From JAAEPI01 sp965212145 (GTDB lineage Bacteria; Bacteroidota; Bacteroidia; Cytophagales; Cyclobacteriaceae), in assembly GCA_965212145.1 (NCBI GenBank), contig CBDBUY010000004.1:1002523-1066522 (forward strand): 64,000 nt of DNA. Direction: 5' to 3'. The notes below the pieces were generated by a model that was not told the DNA's origin, did no database searches, and worked only from the letters and a program-made list of their open reading frames with translations. Shown here piece after piece: positions 51,674 to 61,468 of the stretch (within the stretch, counting starts at the first letter, position 1; each line of letters begins with the position of its first letter). Made by a program: the position numbers and the translations under genes.

Positions 51674-52426
51674 GTGCGTGGGTTTATTACATTCTTACTA
51701 ATTGGGTGGTCTTTCGTGCTTATGGCACAGAAGAATTTAATTCAAGCTACTGTACAGGATCAGCAGCGCAATCCAATAGTGGGTGCTCATGTTCGTAACA
51801 TCTCTGGCAACAAGATCACCATCACAAATCAGGATGGAGGCTTTCAAATCAACGCGTCATCAGGAGATACATTGGTTATTACGAGTATGGGTTTTCAGGA
51901 AATAATTGTGGTGGTGACCCCTGAATGGGGTGAAGGAAAACTACTTTTCATGAGACAAGGTTCAGTGGAATTGAGTGAAGTTTCGGTTTTCAGCATTCCT
52001 CCTATCGAAGAATTCAAAGAGAAGATCAAGGAGACCACTGTTCCAGATTCTAGCTTTTTTTGGTACTATGGGGTAGATAAGCCTGTGTTTCGAGGGGATA
52101 AAATGGCCGAGGGTCGAATCCATAAGAAATTGCTTTATGCCGTGTTTCAACCGACCAGTTTCCTCTATTATAACCTAAGCAAAGCTGAGAAAGAGAAACG
52201 GGCAGTCCATGAGATCAAGAGTCAGGCTGCCGATGTGGAAAAATCGGAAATGAAATTCACTCGTGAATGGGTAGCAGAGCACACGGGATACTTGGAGGAC
52301 GAATTGACCTCATTTATTGGCTTTTGCTCCTATAGCCCAAAATATCTGGCCAGGACTCCTTTGTACCTGGTTATGGAGGACATGCTGATCAAAAAGGAAG
52401 AATTCGAGAAACAGAAGGGGAAATAA
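51674..52426 (+). CDS. secreted protein with carboxypeptidase-regulatory-like domain
   Basis: The start is uncertain: both the TTG at 51668 and the GTG at 51674 open a signal peptide (RGFITFLLIGWSFVLMAQ), and I list the GTG. After it comes one CarbopepD_reg-like domain (QATVQDQQRNPIVGAHVRNI, DGGFQINASSGDTLVITSMG), then ELSEVSVFSIPPIEEFKEKI and a helical C-terminal part with no known family. Domain order and the EVxVFxxPxxExFK transition match the protein at 18223, so the two appear to be distant paralogs. Convergent with tonB, separated by a bidirectional terminator. Confidence 0.7.
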   Translation: MRGFITFLLIGWSFVLMAQKNLIQATVQDQQRNPIVGAHVRNISGNKITITNQDGGFQINASSGDTLVITSMGFQEIIVVVTPEWGEGKLLFMRQGSVELSEVSVFSIPPIEEFKEKIKETTVPDSSFFWYYGVDKPVFRGDKMAEGRIHKKLLYAVFQPTSFLYYNLSKAEKEKRAVHEIKSQAADVEKSEMKFTREWVAEHTGYLEDELTSFIGFCSYSPKYLARTPLYLVMEDMLIKKEEFEKQKGK

Positions 52427-52473
52427 TGGTCTTGGTGACTATTCATTTCCAGTTGGCGAAATGATCAGGTATA

Positions 52474-52508
52474 AAAAAAGCGCTCCATCCAAGATGGAGC
52501 GCTTTTTT
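52474..52508. terminator. bidirectional terminator between the CarbopepD-like gene and tonB
   Basis: AAAAAAGCGCTCCATC (52474-52489) and GATGGAGCGCTTTTTT (52493-52508) form a perfect 16-bp stem around CAA, with A and T runs built in on both ends, so it acts on either strand. Confidence 0.92.
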
Positions 52509-52523
52509 GTAAAGACTTAGTTT

Positions 52524-53201
52524 CTAGTTAGCCAACTTGAAGTAGATCGGCATGACCATTTTTACTTTTACTGGTCTTCCTCTTTGCTTTCCAGGCTTGA
52601 ATTTTGGAACCGTTTTCATCACCCTTACAGCCTCTTCATCACATCCAGCTCCAATTCCCTTTACTGATCGAACGTTTGTTACCGAGCCATCTTTGTCCAC
52701 GATGAACTCCACGTACACTCGTCCTTCAATTCCCATTCTTCTGGCTTGTGACGGGTACTTGATTTTCTTACCAACGAACTGATAAAAGGCTTGCATCCCT
52801 CCAGGAAACTCCGGTTGATCTTCCACAATGGTGAAAATCTCATCAACTTCTTCTTCTTCAGGAGCTTCTTCAAATACAATGTCCTCAACGACAGTTTCTT
52901 CAGTTACCTCCACATCAAGTTCTACCTCGATTTCTTCTTCGATTTCCTCTTCATCAGGAACTTCTATGATCTCAGGTATCTGAACTTTTGGTGGTGGTGG
53001 CGGTGGTTGCTCCGTCGGAGGAATCTCCATGATGTCCTCAAAATCGGTTTCTAACTCACCGAAATCCATGATTTCTTCATCACCACTGTTTGGCCATTCA
53101 AAAGCCAATATCACGATTAGCAAACTCAGCGTGAGCCCAAGATTTAGGAACATCCCGGTTTTCTTACTTAAGTCGTGCTCTGGTGCCTTTTTAACTTCCA
53201 T
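52524..53201 (-). CDS. tonB: TonB-family energy transducer
   Basis: TonB carries proton-motive energy from ExbBD to outer-membrane receptors. The 225-residue protein has a short cytoplasmic start (MEVKKAPEHDLSKKTGM), one membrane helix (LNLGLTLSLLIVILAF), a linker with EQPPPPPPKVQIPE followed by a long Glu/Asp/Val tract, and a C-terminal TonB_C domain (QFVGKKIKYPSQARRMGIEG, VYVEFIVDKDGSVTNV, VKVKMVMPIYF). The ATG at 53201 is chosen because MEVKK is the family-standard start. The linker is shorter in proline and richer in acidic residues than the proteobacterial one. It follows gcvH on the same strand. Confidence 0.93.
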   Translation of the reverse strand: MEVKKAPEHDLSKKTGMFLNLGLTLSLLIVILAFEWPNSGDEEIMDFGELETDFEDIMEIPPTEQPPPPPPKVQIPEIIEVPDEEEIEEEIEVELDVEVTEETVVEDIVFEEAPEEEEVDEIFTIVEDQPEFPGGMQAFYQFVGKKIKYPSQARRMGIEGRVYVEFIVDKDGSVTNVRSVKGIGAGCDEEAVRVMKTVPKFKPGKQRGRPVKVKMVMPIYFKLAN

Positions 53202-53282
53202 AATTTTTAGTTTTTGAGCGGATGTCAAATATACTCAATTCATAGAACATCTAGAAGAGCTTGAACCCTCAATTATTTCGAA

Positions 53283-53657
53283 TTATTCGCCAATTGATTC
53301 CTTGTATTCTTCTACCGAGAGCAATGAGTCACCCACATCCTCAGTTTTGATTTTGATCATCCAGCCAGCTTCGTAGGGGTCAGAATTAACTACTTCGGGA
53401 CTGCTTTCCAGTTCCGAATTGACTTCTGTGATTTCTCCAGAAACCGGCATGAAAAGGTCTGAGACCGTTTTCACTGCTTCTATGGTCCCGAAAATTTCTC
53501 CTTCTGCAATGGTCTCACCTTCGGTTTCAATTTCTACATAAACTATATCGCCTAATTCGCGCTGGGCAAAGTCTGTAATCCCGACCGTGGCAATGTCACC
53601 GTCGATTTTTACCCATTCATGATCTTTAGTGTACTTGAGGTTTTCGGGAAATGTCAT
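53283..53657 (-). CDS. gcvH: glycine cleavage system H protein
   Basis: GcvH carries the aminomethyl group on lipoyl-lysine between the P, T and L proteins. The 124 residues include YTKDHEWVKIDGD, GITDFAQRELGDIVYVE and FGTIEAVKTVSDLFMPVSGEI, with the lipoylated Lys in EAVKTVSD. It follows sprA by 55 bp. The order ruvA-sprA-gcvH is conserved in many Bacteroidota, although these proteins have no known common job. Confidence 0.96.
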   Translation of the reverse strand: MTFPENLKYTKDHEWVKIDGDIATVGITDFAQRELGDIVYVEIETEGETIAEGEIFGTIEAVKTVSDLFMPVSGEITEVNSELESSPEVVNSDPYEAGWMIKIKTEDVGDSLLSVEEYKESIGE

Positions 53658-53712
53658 CTCGTTGATTTAGAGGTTTGTGCGCCAAAAATAATTCCTCGAA
53701 ATCAAATGAATC

Positions 53713-56700
53713 CTACTGAGCCAAATTAAATCTCAGTTGGAATCCAAAGGCCGTGGTAGCACGCCTGAAAGAACTCAAAATCTTTGGATCTGTCACCGTT
53801 CGCTCGAAATAAACTGTGAAGTCCAATTGGTTGTTGATATTATAAGTTGCGGTCGGCCGAACTTGATAACTGAATGACCCATTGGTAATCAAACTTTCGC
53901 CTGCGATTTTGCGCTGAATAGTTCTGGAGTCCCTAATCGTGAAACTGGTCCTAAACGTGAGGTTATTTGGAAGTGTCACGGTTCGCCCCGAGAATCTCCA
54001 AGGAATTTTGAACCCGATCTTAGAGTAACCAAAATCCAATGTGACATCATTATTCGTGGTTTCCGTAATCTGGGCATTGGACATATTCAGAGAAAGATTT
54101 CTTTCTTTTTTGAATTCTAGTCTGGTGCTGATATTGCTTTTGGTCTTAAAGTTTATGCCAATCAGAGGAGCGAATTGCTCTGAAATAATCACTTGGTTGA
54201 TGACAAAGGCAGGAATCAATGTATTCGAAATAGTGTCAACTTCTGTGGCCTGTGGGTAGTTCAGAACATTGTGATCCAAGGTCAGGTTATCGGAGTAGCG
54301 CAGGTTATTGGTGAAGTTCCCCACTGTATACGCTGATCGATATCCATGGGAAAGGGTAAAAGAAGAGAATAGCTCTGCAATCACCGGTATCTTCATAAGT
54401 CCCGTGTAATCCACTCGCCAGTTTGGTAACGGAATTTTCGGGAAAGGATTCAGTTTATATGAGTCTGCATTCTTCCCAGAATAAGCAGCCAAAAACGCAG
54501 GAATAAGTACGTCCTGGGAAAGTGAATCATATTCACCAAAGGAGTTGGATGCATTCAGCCTTTGCCTCATTACGTTGAGGTTTTCTTCAAATTGCGAGAA
54601 AGCAGCTGAAGCATTATCAGAACCGGATTTCTCAAAAGCAGTGGCAATACTGAGGAATGAAACACTGTAACTTCCGCTTCTTGAGGGTGTCAGGCTTACA
54701 TGTTGGTTTTGAATCGTGTCGTATCTGAAAATTTCCTGATATCCATTTTGATTCGACTTGGTGAAATCTATTTGAATGGATAGATCCTGGAAAGGCTGGA
54801 GAGTCCCGCGTATAGCCAAATCTGTGCCCTTTGATTGCTGGAAAGGAGCAGTCAGGAATGGACTCTCACTTAACCAACCATTTGTGGCCATTTGGAACCG
54901 AATGTGTGGATCTTGACTACCAAGAATAAATGGCCATCCCGGGGCGCTGAACGTGCTATCCATACCTAACAAAAAGACCTGAGGTTTGAATCCTGTTAGA
55001 CTTGTGGTCTCGCGGATGTTATAAGTGACATTGATCGAGCGTAGTGCCATGGTGGTCATGAGACCCTTCTGAAATGTTGACCTTTCTTCAGCGCTTGCAG
55101 CGTTGGCTTTATTAAGGAAAGTCACCTTATCGTACAATTTGACCATATCGATTTTCCCAATCACTCCTCGATCTCGACGGTTGGATATAATGTTTCCGAA
55201 GAAATTCCCGTTGATATCCTGACGATTCAATGCCCCGGCAGTCCACAAATAACCACCTGTATATTTCAAATCGGCGCTTAGGAAATTGGTGAAAGGCAAC
55301 TTATCAAGAGGGGTTTTGTAAGTGAAGTTCATAGACTGATCGAATGACTTCATACGTCCGAGGTTGAATATTTGATTCCAGATATATTGGCGTTCAGCCT
55401 TGGTATCAATGTCATCGTTGATGATCCCATCTGGTTCATCAATTACTGCCCGTACGTTGGCGCTGTAATCAAAGCTCAGACTCTTAAATATGTTCCATCT
55501 AAGTGAGTAAAGTCTGCTGAAGGTGAAGAGCCGTTCGTAGTTAGGATCTATTCCGGCTGTGGTCAGGTCGTCATTGAAAAACTGTGTGCGAGTGTAGGAC
55601 CTGTTCAGGTTGGCACTAAATGAGAAACTGTTTGGGAGTGGAGAAAAATTTAGATCCTTTATAAGCTGCAAATACGGACTGCTGAGTGCTTCGCTCTTAG
55701 AGAATGGTTCAAGAGATATGTTAACAGGGCTGTAGTCATAGTTCACACCCCCTGAAACGTTTTTCCTGAATCTGCTTTCAGTAAAGTGATTACTGGAAAC
55801 TTCATCACTGTATGCATAGGTGAACGAGAAGTTTTCTATGTCGTAGATTCGGCTCTTTGCATCCTCTTTGACCTTGGTTTTACGAACATTACTAAAGTTG
55901 ATACTTCTGCTGGTCTTTTGAGATTGCATGAGGCTTTCATACTCTTTGCGATCAGCCTCGGTACCAAACAGTTTTAGAGACTCTTCAAGTAAAATATCCT
56001 GATTCAATGGGTCATACTGAGGGGTGATTTTTTCTTTCTCATAGTTTACAAACATGGGCACTACCAGACCAGTCTTTTTGGGATACATGAATTTTTCCAG
56101 GTTCAAATTTGCATTTGCCTGATAACCAAAAGCTTCAAATCGATTCCGCTGCTGGATAGTGGTGTTCAAAGCACCGTATCCAATGGAGGAGTATCTGGTA
56201 TTCAGGTTAACTCGACCGAGATCGGCCAATTTTGCCTGTAGGGTGGCATTTGCTGCCCAACCATTTTGACCTTCATAACCTACTGCTCGGAAGTCATTTG
56301 CCCACAGGCACACAGACTTAGCCAGGCCGTCATCATCGACTCCCTTGTCAGGATTTCGGATACCAATCATCATGGTTTCCACACTGTTCAGCTCGGGATT
56401 ACCTACTACAGTGACTCTGTAGTTGGTATTGGGTATCAACTTCGAATAAGGAACACCAATGTCCCGATTCAATCTATTCCTTTCCACCTTTACCGCCTTA
56501 AGCAAATCAATGGATAGGGATATTTCGTTCTCTTTTGGCCAGATGAGACGTTCCAATCCTCCTGCATTTGCGGAAAGTCCCTGAGGCGTAAGGACTAAAG
56601 GCACCTCGATCTCATAGTAATTCTGGCTATTATCCTGCCCGAATCGAACAAACCCGTTGACATCTTCATCCTGGATGAAACCATCTCGGTACGAATGTGC

Positions 56701-59391
56701 GTGAAGAAACATTTCAATTCGATCGTAATTGACCAGATCGATGGTTTGTGTCTTAAATGCTGCACGAGCATCTCCGTTTTCGAGATCCTCAACGCATAAT
56801 TGTAAAGACTGCTCATTGTAGCGGACGTTCACCGTCTGAGCATTGTTAATGTCTCTTCTCTGGCCGGGGGGTACCACATAAGGAGGCTGTGTTGGGCTTC
56901 CGGTACTATTCTCTTCGATATTCACCACAGAGATTTCAAAGTCACTGAGTTTTGGTTCCGGTATTTCGCCCAGACCGGGATCTCGTAGCGATGACTCGTA
57001 TTTCCTCCAGGTACTTCTGGTCAATTGGAACTTGGCGAAACGCAGAACGACGGGTTGTCCCCAGCCGGTCATGTACATTCTGATAAAGCGAATGTTCTGA
57101 AAATCCGGATCACCATATGTCCCGGTGAATTTCTCAAGCGGAATTCTAAACTGGTACCATGTGGCCTCTCCTGACTCATCCTGAACCTGATCCACGACGT
57201 ATTGGTTATTGATGACTTGATCTTTTCTCAGTGGAATCTTGTACTCATAATATTCCTCTAGAAAGGAAATGGTATTGTCATCGTTGATGTCTTCTTTGTC
57301 TGGAAGGGTCGAATTTGCTGGTGTAAAGTCGTTACCAGAATTGAATGGAGAGTTACCGTCTGTCCCATTGAAATTTTTGTACCGCTCGATGATGTTGGCA
57401 TCTCGGGAGTCAAAATTTGAACCCAGGAAGTATTGGAAATTATCGGCTGAGACATCCTCTTGGACTGAGCTGACGGCTCCAGCCGGAATGGAGGAAAGGT
57501 AGTCATTGAAAAAGTTTGTTTCTTCTTCATTTGGCAGCCCATCGAAACCAACATCCTGGTTTGCTCGTGCAGCACCATTATTGGTGAAGAAACCTGTCAG
57601 ATACTGGCCACTCGGAGTTCGTCCCCAATCAGGGTTGATTTGGGCTTCTGCAGGATCGCCATCCTCCGGAAGTCCATTCTCGAAGAAATTGACCCCATCT
57701 GGCACTAAATCCTCGGATACGCTACCAAGATTGAAAATAAGCTCTCCACCGGTCGTGTTATTTTGATTTTCTACACCGTCCAGCACGACTCCTCTCGGGC
57801 CATCAATAAACGGATCCAGCATCCAAAATTCGATGTATTGAAAATTCGATTGAACGAAATTTGTTTCCGTTTCGAAACCTTTGGAAATACCGCCCCAGTT
57901 GTCCTCCGGATTAGGCAGCCTACCATCTGATTGAATGTTCGGATTGTAGTTCTGCTGGCCTCTTTCACTTGGGAAATAGGCTAGATCCAATAAGGGTTCA
58001 TTGAGGTTGATTTGCCCAGGATCACGCTGTGGGAAAATTTCCTGAGGAATAACAGCCCGAACGTAGTGATTGCTCAACTCCTCATCCGATAAGTTATCCG
58101 GCTTGTTTCCTCCTGTTCTATAGAAGACACTGTTGTCTACCGTGTACCAGGCGACCTTGGCTTTCTTATAATTGAAGTCTCGGCCAGGCAGGCCGTTTGA
58201 TTGATCAAAGAAGTCGGCATCATTGGTTTCCGGTGTTGCAGCAAGCTTCCATCCGAACCACCCATTCAAGTTCAAGGGGGAAGCGGCATTTTCAAAGTCT
58301 TCAATCGATGAAGTTGGGTCGCCATCTATTTCATTAGATGTGCCCGGAATGAACTTGGCATATTCTGCAGAGAATGTCACTTCAGAAGGTTCCTTGGTGC
58401 TAACAAGCGGAATGGCATCCACCATTTTAGTCAAGAATCTTGATTCTTCAGTCATAGAAATATCGAACCCATATTTCGTGTTTCTCATGGGCTCATTACC
58501 AACTGGAAATCTGGTAATCCCACCACGTCGTTCGTTGAGATGTAGAATCGTAGCTCCTAAATTGAAGTTTTCATTGAATCGGTAGTCCAGTCTTCCACCG
58601 TAAAACCAGGTCGTTTGGAAATTGAAAACATCGGCAGATTCTGAAGTGGCGGTGATTGGAATTCCACTGTTGAGAAGTGACTGATCGGTGATGGTGACTC
58701 GTCCCAAGTTGTAATCGACCGTATAATGGCGACCTTCATCAAGTGTGACATTTCCCATCCGCACTATCACTGAACCTGGAGTCACCTGAAAGCCTTGAAG
58801 ATTTATCACATTATCTGCTGATCCACCGAATCCTCCACCAGAGCCAGCGCCGCTAAAAGCAATCCTGAATTTGTCTCTTTCAGTATCTGTCCGGGCAATT
58901 TGTTGCGTTGCGGTATAAAGCGTCTCAAAAACATATTTGTCAATAAGGTCGGCCTGAGTATCCTCGTCGAAATAATTTTTAAGTGTTGATCCGAATGGCT
59001 CCAAAACGGGGAAGATCAGATAGCCTCGATCGTCATTGATCGTTACGCCTGGAATGAAATCAAAAAGACCATCAGGCTGGGGGTCTAATTGCAGGTTATA
59101 CTGATCCAACCCAAAAAGCTCCACCAATGGTTCATTTTCCACACCGGGTCCTCCTTCGTGTAGTGAAGGATTGTCAATTCCTGAAGCATCATCGCGATAC
59201 TTGATCCGGAGTTTGAATTGTTGTGGATCAACATTTGAAGCTCTCAGGTTGTAGATGTTTTTCATCATCAAGTCCCAGGTCGGCAGGTCAGGATCGATGC
59301 TGTTTGGTCTAAGAAGTTTTAGGAAGAGAGATTCGTCATCCGGTCGGGGTCGCGTTGCACTAATTTCCCCCCACCGTAAAGATTTGTCCAT
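53713..59391 (-). CDS. sprA: T9SS outer-membrane translocon SprA, C-terminal part
   Basis: SprA (SOV in Porphyromonas) is the very large beta-barrel through which T9SS cargo leaves the cell and gliding adhesins are delivered. This frame encodes about 1880 residues of it, from GEISATRPRPDDESLFLKLL onward: PTWDLMMKNIYNLRA, the long mid-barrel domains, and the final strands ending FGFQLRFNLAQ. The listed ATG at 59391 is only where the frame opens. The true N-terminus is in the adjoining frame at 59360-60862. One extra base in a six-C run (59367-59372) separates them; removing it gives one 2382-residue frame, the usual SprA length of about 2400. Confidence 0.93.
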   Translation of the reverse strand: MDKSLRWGEISATRPRPDDESLFLKLLRPNSIDPDLPTWDLMMKNIYNLRASNVDPQQFKLRIKYRDDASGIDNPSLHEGGPGVENEPLVELFGLDQYNLQLDPQPDGLFDFIPGVTINDDRGYLIFPVLEPFGSTLKNYFDEDTQADLIDKYVFETLYTATQQIARTDTERDKFRIAFSGAGSGGGFGGSADNVINLQGFQVTPGSVIVRMGNVTLDEGRHYTVDYNLGRVTITDQSLLNSGIPITATSESADVFNFQTTWFYGGRLDYRFNENFNLGATILHLNERRGGITRFPVGNEPMRNTKYGFDISMTEESRFLTKMVDAIPLVSTKEPSEVTFSAEYAKFIPGTSNEIDGDPTSSIEDFENAASPLNLNGWFGWKLAATPETNDADFFDQSNGLPGRDFNYKKAKVAWYTVDNSVFYRTGGNKPDNLSDEELSNHYVRAVIPQEIFPQRDPGQINLNEPLLDLAYFPSERGQQNYNPNIQSDGRLPNPEDNWGGISKGFETETNFVQSNFQYIEFWMLDPFIDGPRGVVLDGVENQNNTTGGELIFNLGSVSEDLVPDGVNFFENGLPEDGDPAEAQINPDWGRTPSGQYLTGFFTNNGAARANQDVGFDGLPNEEETNFFNDYLSSIPAGAVSSVQEDVSADNFQYFLGSNFDSRDANIIERYKNFNGTDGNSPFNSGNDFTPANSTLPDKEDINDDNTISFLEEYYEYKIPLRKDQVINNQYVVDQVQDESGEATWYQFRIPLEKFTGTYGDPDFQNIRFIRMYMTGWGQPVVLRFAKFQLTRSTWRKYESSLRDPGLGEIPEPKLSDFEISVVNIEENSTGSPTQPPYVVPPGQRRDINNAQTVNVRYNEQSLQLCVEDLENGDARAAFKTQTIDLVNYDRIEMFLHAHSYRDGFIQDEDVNGFVRFGQDNSQNYYEIEVPLVLTPQGLSANAGGLERLIWPKENEISLSIDLLKAVKVERNRLNRDIGVPYSKLIPNTNYRVTVVGNPELNSVETMMIGIRNPDKGVDDDGLAKSVCLWANDFRAVGYEGQNGWAANATLQAKLADLGRVNLNTRYSSIGYGALNTTIQQRNRFEAFGYQANANLNLEKFMYPKKTGLVVPMFVNYEKEKITPQYDPLNQDILLEESLKLFGTEADRKEYESLMQSQKTSRSINFSNVRKTKVKEDAKSRIYDIENFSFTYAYSDEVSSNHFTESRFRKNVSGGVNYDYSPVNISLEPFSKSEALSSPYLQLIKDLNFSPLPNSFSFSANLNRSYTRTQFFNDDLTTAGIDPNYERLFTFSRLYSLRWNIFKSLSFDYSANVRAVIDEPDGIINDDIDTKAERQYIWNQIFNLGRMKSFDQSMNFTYKTPLDKLPFTNFLSADLKYTGGYLWTAGALNRQDINGNFFGNIISNRRDRGVIGKIDMVKLYDKVTFLNKANAASAEERSTFQKGLMTTMALRSINVTYNIRETTSLTGFKPQVFLLGMDSTFSAPGWPFILGSQDPHIRFQMATNGWLSESPFLTAPFQQSKGTDLAIRGTLQPFQDLSIQIDFTKSNQNGYQEIFRYDTIQNQHVSLTPSRSGSYSVSFLSIATAFEKSGSDNASAAFSQFEENLNVMRQRLNASNSFGEYDSLSQDVLIPAFLAAYSGKNADSYKLNPFPKIPLPNWRVDYTGLMKIPVIAELFSSFTLSHGYRSAYTVGNFTNNLRYSDNLTLDHNVLNYPQATEVDTISNTLIPAFVINQVIISEQFAPLIGINFKTKSNISTRLEFKKERNLSLNMSNAQITETTNNDVTLDFGYSKIGFKIPWRFSGRTVTLPNNLTFRTSFTIRDSRTIQRKIAGESLITNGSFSYQVRPTATYNINNQLDFTVYFERTVTDPKILSSFRRATTAFGFQLRFNLAQ

Positions 59392-60862
59392 TGTAAGAGT
59401 ACTGATAGGAAACTGCTAAGGATTGGTTATCACTCAGATTGGTCAAAAGAGTGATATACCCAAGGCTTTCGTTAACCACGAATTCTGTTCCCAGTTCAAG
59501 CTGGCGAGCCGTTTTTGTTTCTACAAACTCGTTTGCGGGATCTAGCCCTAAGGTTTGCAGATTGTTGTAAATCTGATCGGATTTTCTGAAGCCACTATTG
59601 ATCAATTCAGCATAAAGGCTATTGCTGCTGTTGTCCGCCGGTATGCTGCCACTGGTTTTTCGCCAATTCTCATTGAGCAACCGATCCTGTTCCCCCAAGT
59701 CCACGAATCCCACGGTGTTTCTCGTACTTTCCGTGTTGTTGTTGGTGTTGGTTACATACACTTCGATATTTTGAATCAACAGTCCTGACGTGATATTGTA
59801 GGGATCTTGTAACCATTTCTCGTAATTGTCGCGGAAAAAATGTGAAAGGAAAAAGTGCCTGTTTTCATCGTAAGCAGACGCTCGTATTTCATTCTCCGCT
59901 TGATCGGCCGGATTGTAGCTCGGATCATCGATGCTCCTACCTCCGCCCAGCGATGAGGAGGTCACAGATCCTTGTTGTCTTGAAGCCACACCGGTAAAGA
60001 AAAGCTTCCCGAACTGTAGTTCGGTCTTGAGACCAAACAATGTCTGAGAACCTGTCATCAGGCTATTCGATACAGGCATGCTCACATTGCCAATGACGAT
60101 CTTTTTGATGATCTCTTCGTCATACCCGGTGTATTCGATTCTCATATTATTCTGAAAATCGAACGTGTTGTTGTTATCGAAATTGGCCGTAATCTCAAGC
60201 TTGTCCCCAATCTTTCCGACGAGGTTCATGCTGATCTGCTGCTCGAAGTTGAAACCTCCGTTTCGTTGTTGCCTCTGCGGAATGGATGGGTTGTCGACGT
60301 TTTGCCACGTCCCACCAAAATCTAGATTTATAAACCCAGTGGGAGTGATGTCCACATAGGAGCCCCCGAATATCCGATCAAAGGCCGGAGAAAGGTAGAG
60401 TTTAGGAATTAGTCGACGACTACTCACGGCGCTCTCTCCATCGAGACCAATGGATTTTTCGCGCCAATAACCTTCGGTCAGCTGGGAGTTATTGTATTGG
60501 TCAAACTCTCGGAACGACATGGTCGTCACCGGGCGGAAGTTGAGGTTTCCTATTTTTTCGTAGACCGTATACTGAAAGCCAGAATCGTAGCTGATTTCCA
60601 ACTCCAAATTTGAAGGATCAGGAAGTGAAAAAGCAGATTTGCTCGTTCGGTTGGCAAAGGGATCCCCAAAACGATAGACCGGATTAAACGGGGAGAAAAA
60701 TGAAGGAACGTAGGGTTTTATTGAGTCGGTTTGAGCCGTGTCTTGTGGAATCGTGTCCTGCTGGAAGACAAAATGAAAATCCAGATTAGAGACGGAGTTG
60801 CTAGCCAAAGAGGGTAACCCACAGCTTCCGATGAGAAGAAGTATGTATAATCTTCGATGCAA
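59360..60862 (-). CDS. sprA: SprA N-terminal part, ended early by a frameshift
   Basis: This is the first 500 residues of SprA. A signal peptide (HRRLYILLLIGSCGLPSLAS) is followed by the SprA N-terminal region with SFFSPFNPVYRFGDPFA, YLSPAFDRIFGG, SMNLVGKIGDKLEITANFDNN and GSQTLFGLKTELQFGKLFFTGV. The frame stops at a TAG just after FTVGGN. With one G fewer in the run at 59367-59372 it reads FTVGEISATR and continues into the larger frame. The start is a TTG at 60862, 9 bases after an AGGAAAG ribosome-binding site and 15 bp after the ruvA stop; no ATG fits. Operon maeB-ruvA-sprA-gcvH. Confidence 0.92.
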   Translation of the reverse strand: MHRRLYILLLIGSCGLPSLASNSVSNLDFHFVFQQDTIPQDTAQTDSIKPYVPSFFSPFNPVYRFGDPFANRTSKSAFSLPDPSNLELEISYDSGFQYTVYEKIGNLNFRPVTTMSFREFDQYNNSQLTEGYWREKSIGLDGESAVSSRRLIPKLYLSPAFDRIFGGSYVDITPTGFINLDFGGTWQNVDNPSIPQRQQRNGGFNFEQQISMNLVGKIGDKLEITANFDNNNTFDFQNNMRIEYTGYDEEIIKKIVIGNVSMPVSNSLMTGSQTLFGLKTELQFGKLFFTGVASRQQGSVTSSSLGGGRSIDDPSYNPADQAENEIRASAYDENRHFFLSHFFRDNYEKWLQDPYNITSGLLIQNIEVYVTNTNNNTESTRNTVGFVDLGEQDRLLNENWRKTSGSIPADNSSNSLYAELINSGFRKSDQIYNNLQTLGLDPANEFVETKTARQLELGTEFVVNESLGYITLLTNLSDNQSLAVSYQYSYNGQIFTVGGN

Positions 60863-60877
60863 AATCCGTTCTTTCCT

Positions 60878-61468
60878 TTAGGCTCTTCTCAATGCTTGTT
60901 TTATCAATTCCTCAAGTTTAATCTCTTGACCGAACTCTTTCAAAATCGCGTCAATAGTTTTTTGAGCAGTGGCTCGAGGAATTCCGAGCGTAATTAAAGC
61001 AGATAACGCCTCATTTTGTAATGTATTGCTGATTTGTGGTTGATCCAGGTTCTTTTCTTCCCAACCTTCTTTGACCATTTTATCTTTCAATTCGAGGACG
61101 ATTCTCTGAGCTGTTTTCAAGCCAATTCCCTTCACCCCTTGGATCGTCTTAATTTCCTCGTTTACGATTGCTCGCTGGAGCTCTTCCGGGCTCAATGAAG
61201 AAAGAACCATCATGGCCGTACTGGCGCCTACACCGCTAATTGAAATGAGATCTAAAAAACGCTTTCTCTCGGCAGCTTCCGCAAAACCATAAATCGTATG
61301 TGCATCCTCTTTGATGTGAAGGTGTGTGTGGAGGAGCACCTCCGGCATTTCTTTGATGACTCCATAGGTGTTGAGCGAGATTTTCGCACGATAGCCAATC
61401 CCATGAATGTCCACGATGACAAAGGTCGGATCGATCTCGGCAACTTTGCCCTTTAAGTATGCGATCAT
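60878..61468 (-). CDS. ruvA: Holliday junction helicase subunit RuvA
   Basis: RuvA binds Holliday junctions and recruits RuvB for branch migration. The 196-residue protein has the OB-fold N-domain (MIAYLKGKVAEIDPTFVIVD, HTHLHIKEDAHTIYGFA), two helix-hairpin-helix motifs (ISGVGASTAMMVLSSL and IQGVKGIGLKTAQRIV) and the C-terminal RuvB-contact domain (ALITLGIPRATAQKTID). It overlaps the end of maeB by 4 bp (ATGA). Confidence 0.96.
   Translation of the reverse strand: MIAYLKGKVAEIDPTFVIVDIHGIGYRAKISLNTYGVIKEMPEVLLHTHLHIKEDAHTIYGFAEAAERKRFLDLISISGVGASTAMMVLSSLSPEELQRAIVNEEIKTIQGVKGIGLKTAQRIVLELKDKMVKEGWEEKNLDQPQISNTLQNEALSALITLGIPRATAQKTIDAILKEFGQEIKLEELIKQALRRA

Noticed and set aside
59360..59395. 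Programmed +1 ribosomal frameshift in sprA
   Set aside because: SprA in relatives is a single frame and no stimulatory structure or rare-codon signal is evident; sequence error in a G run explains it more simply.
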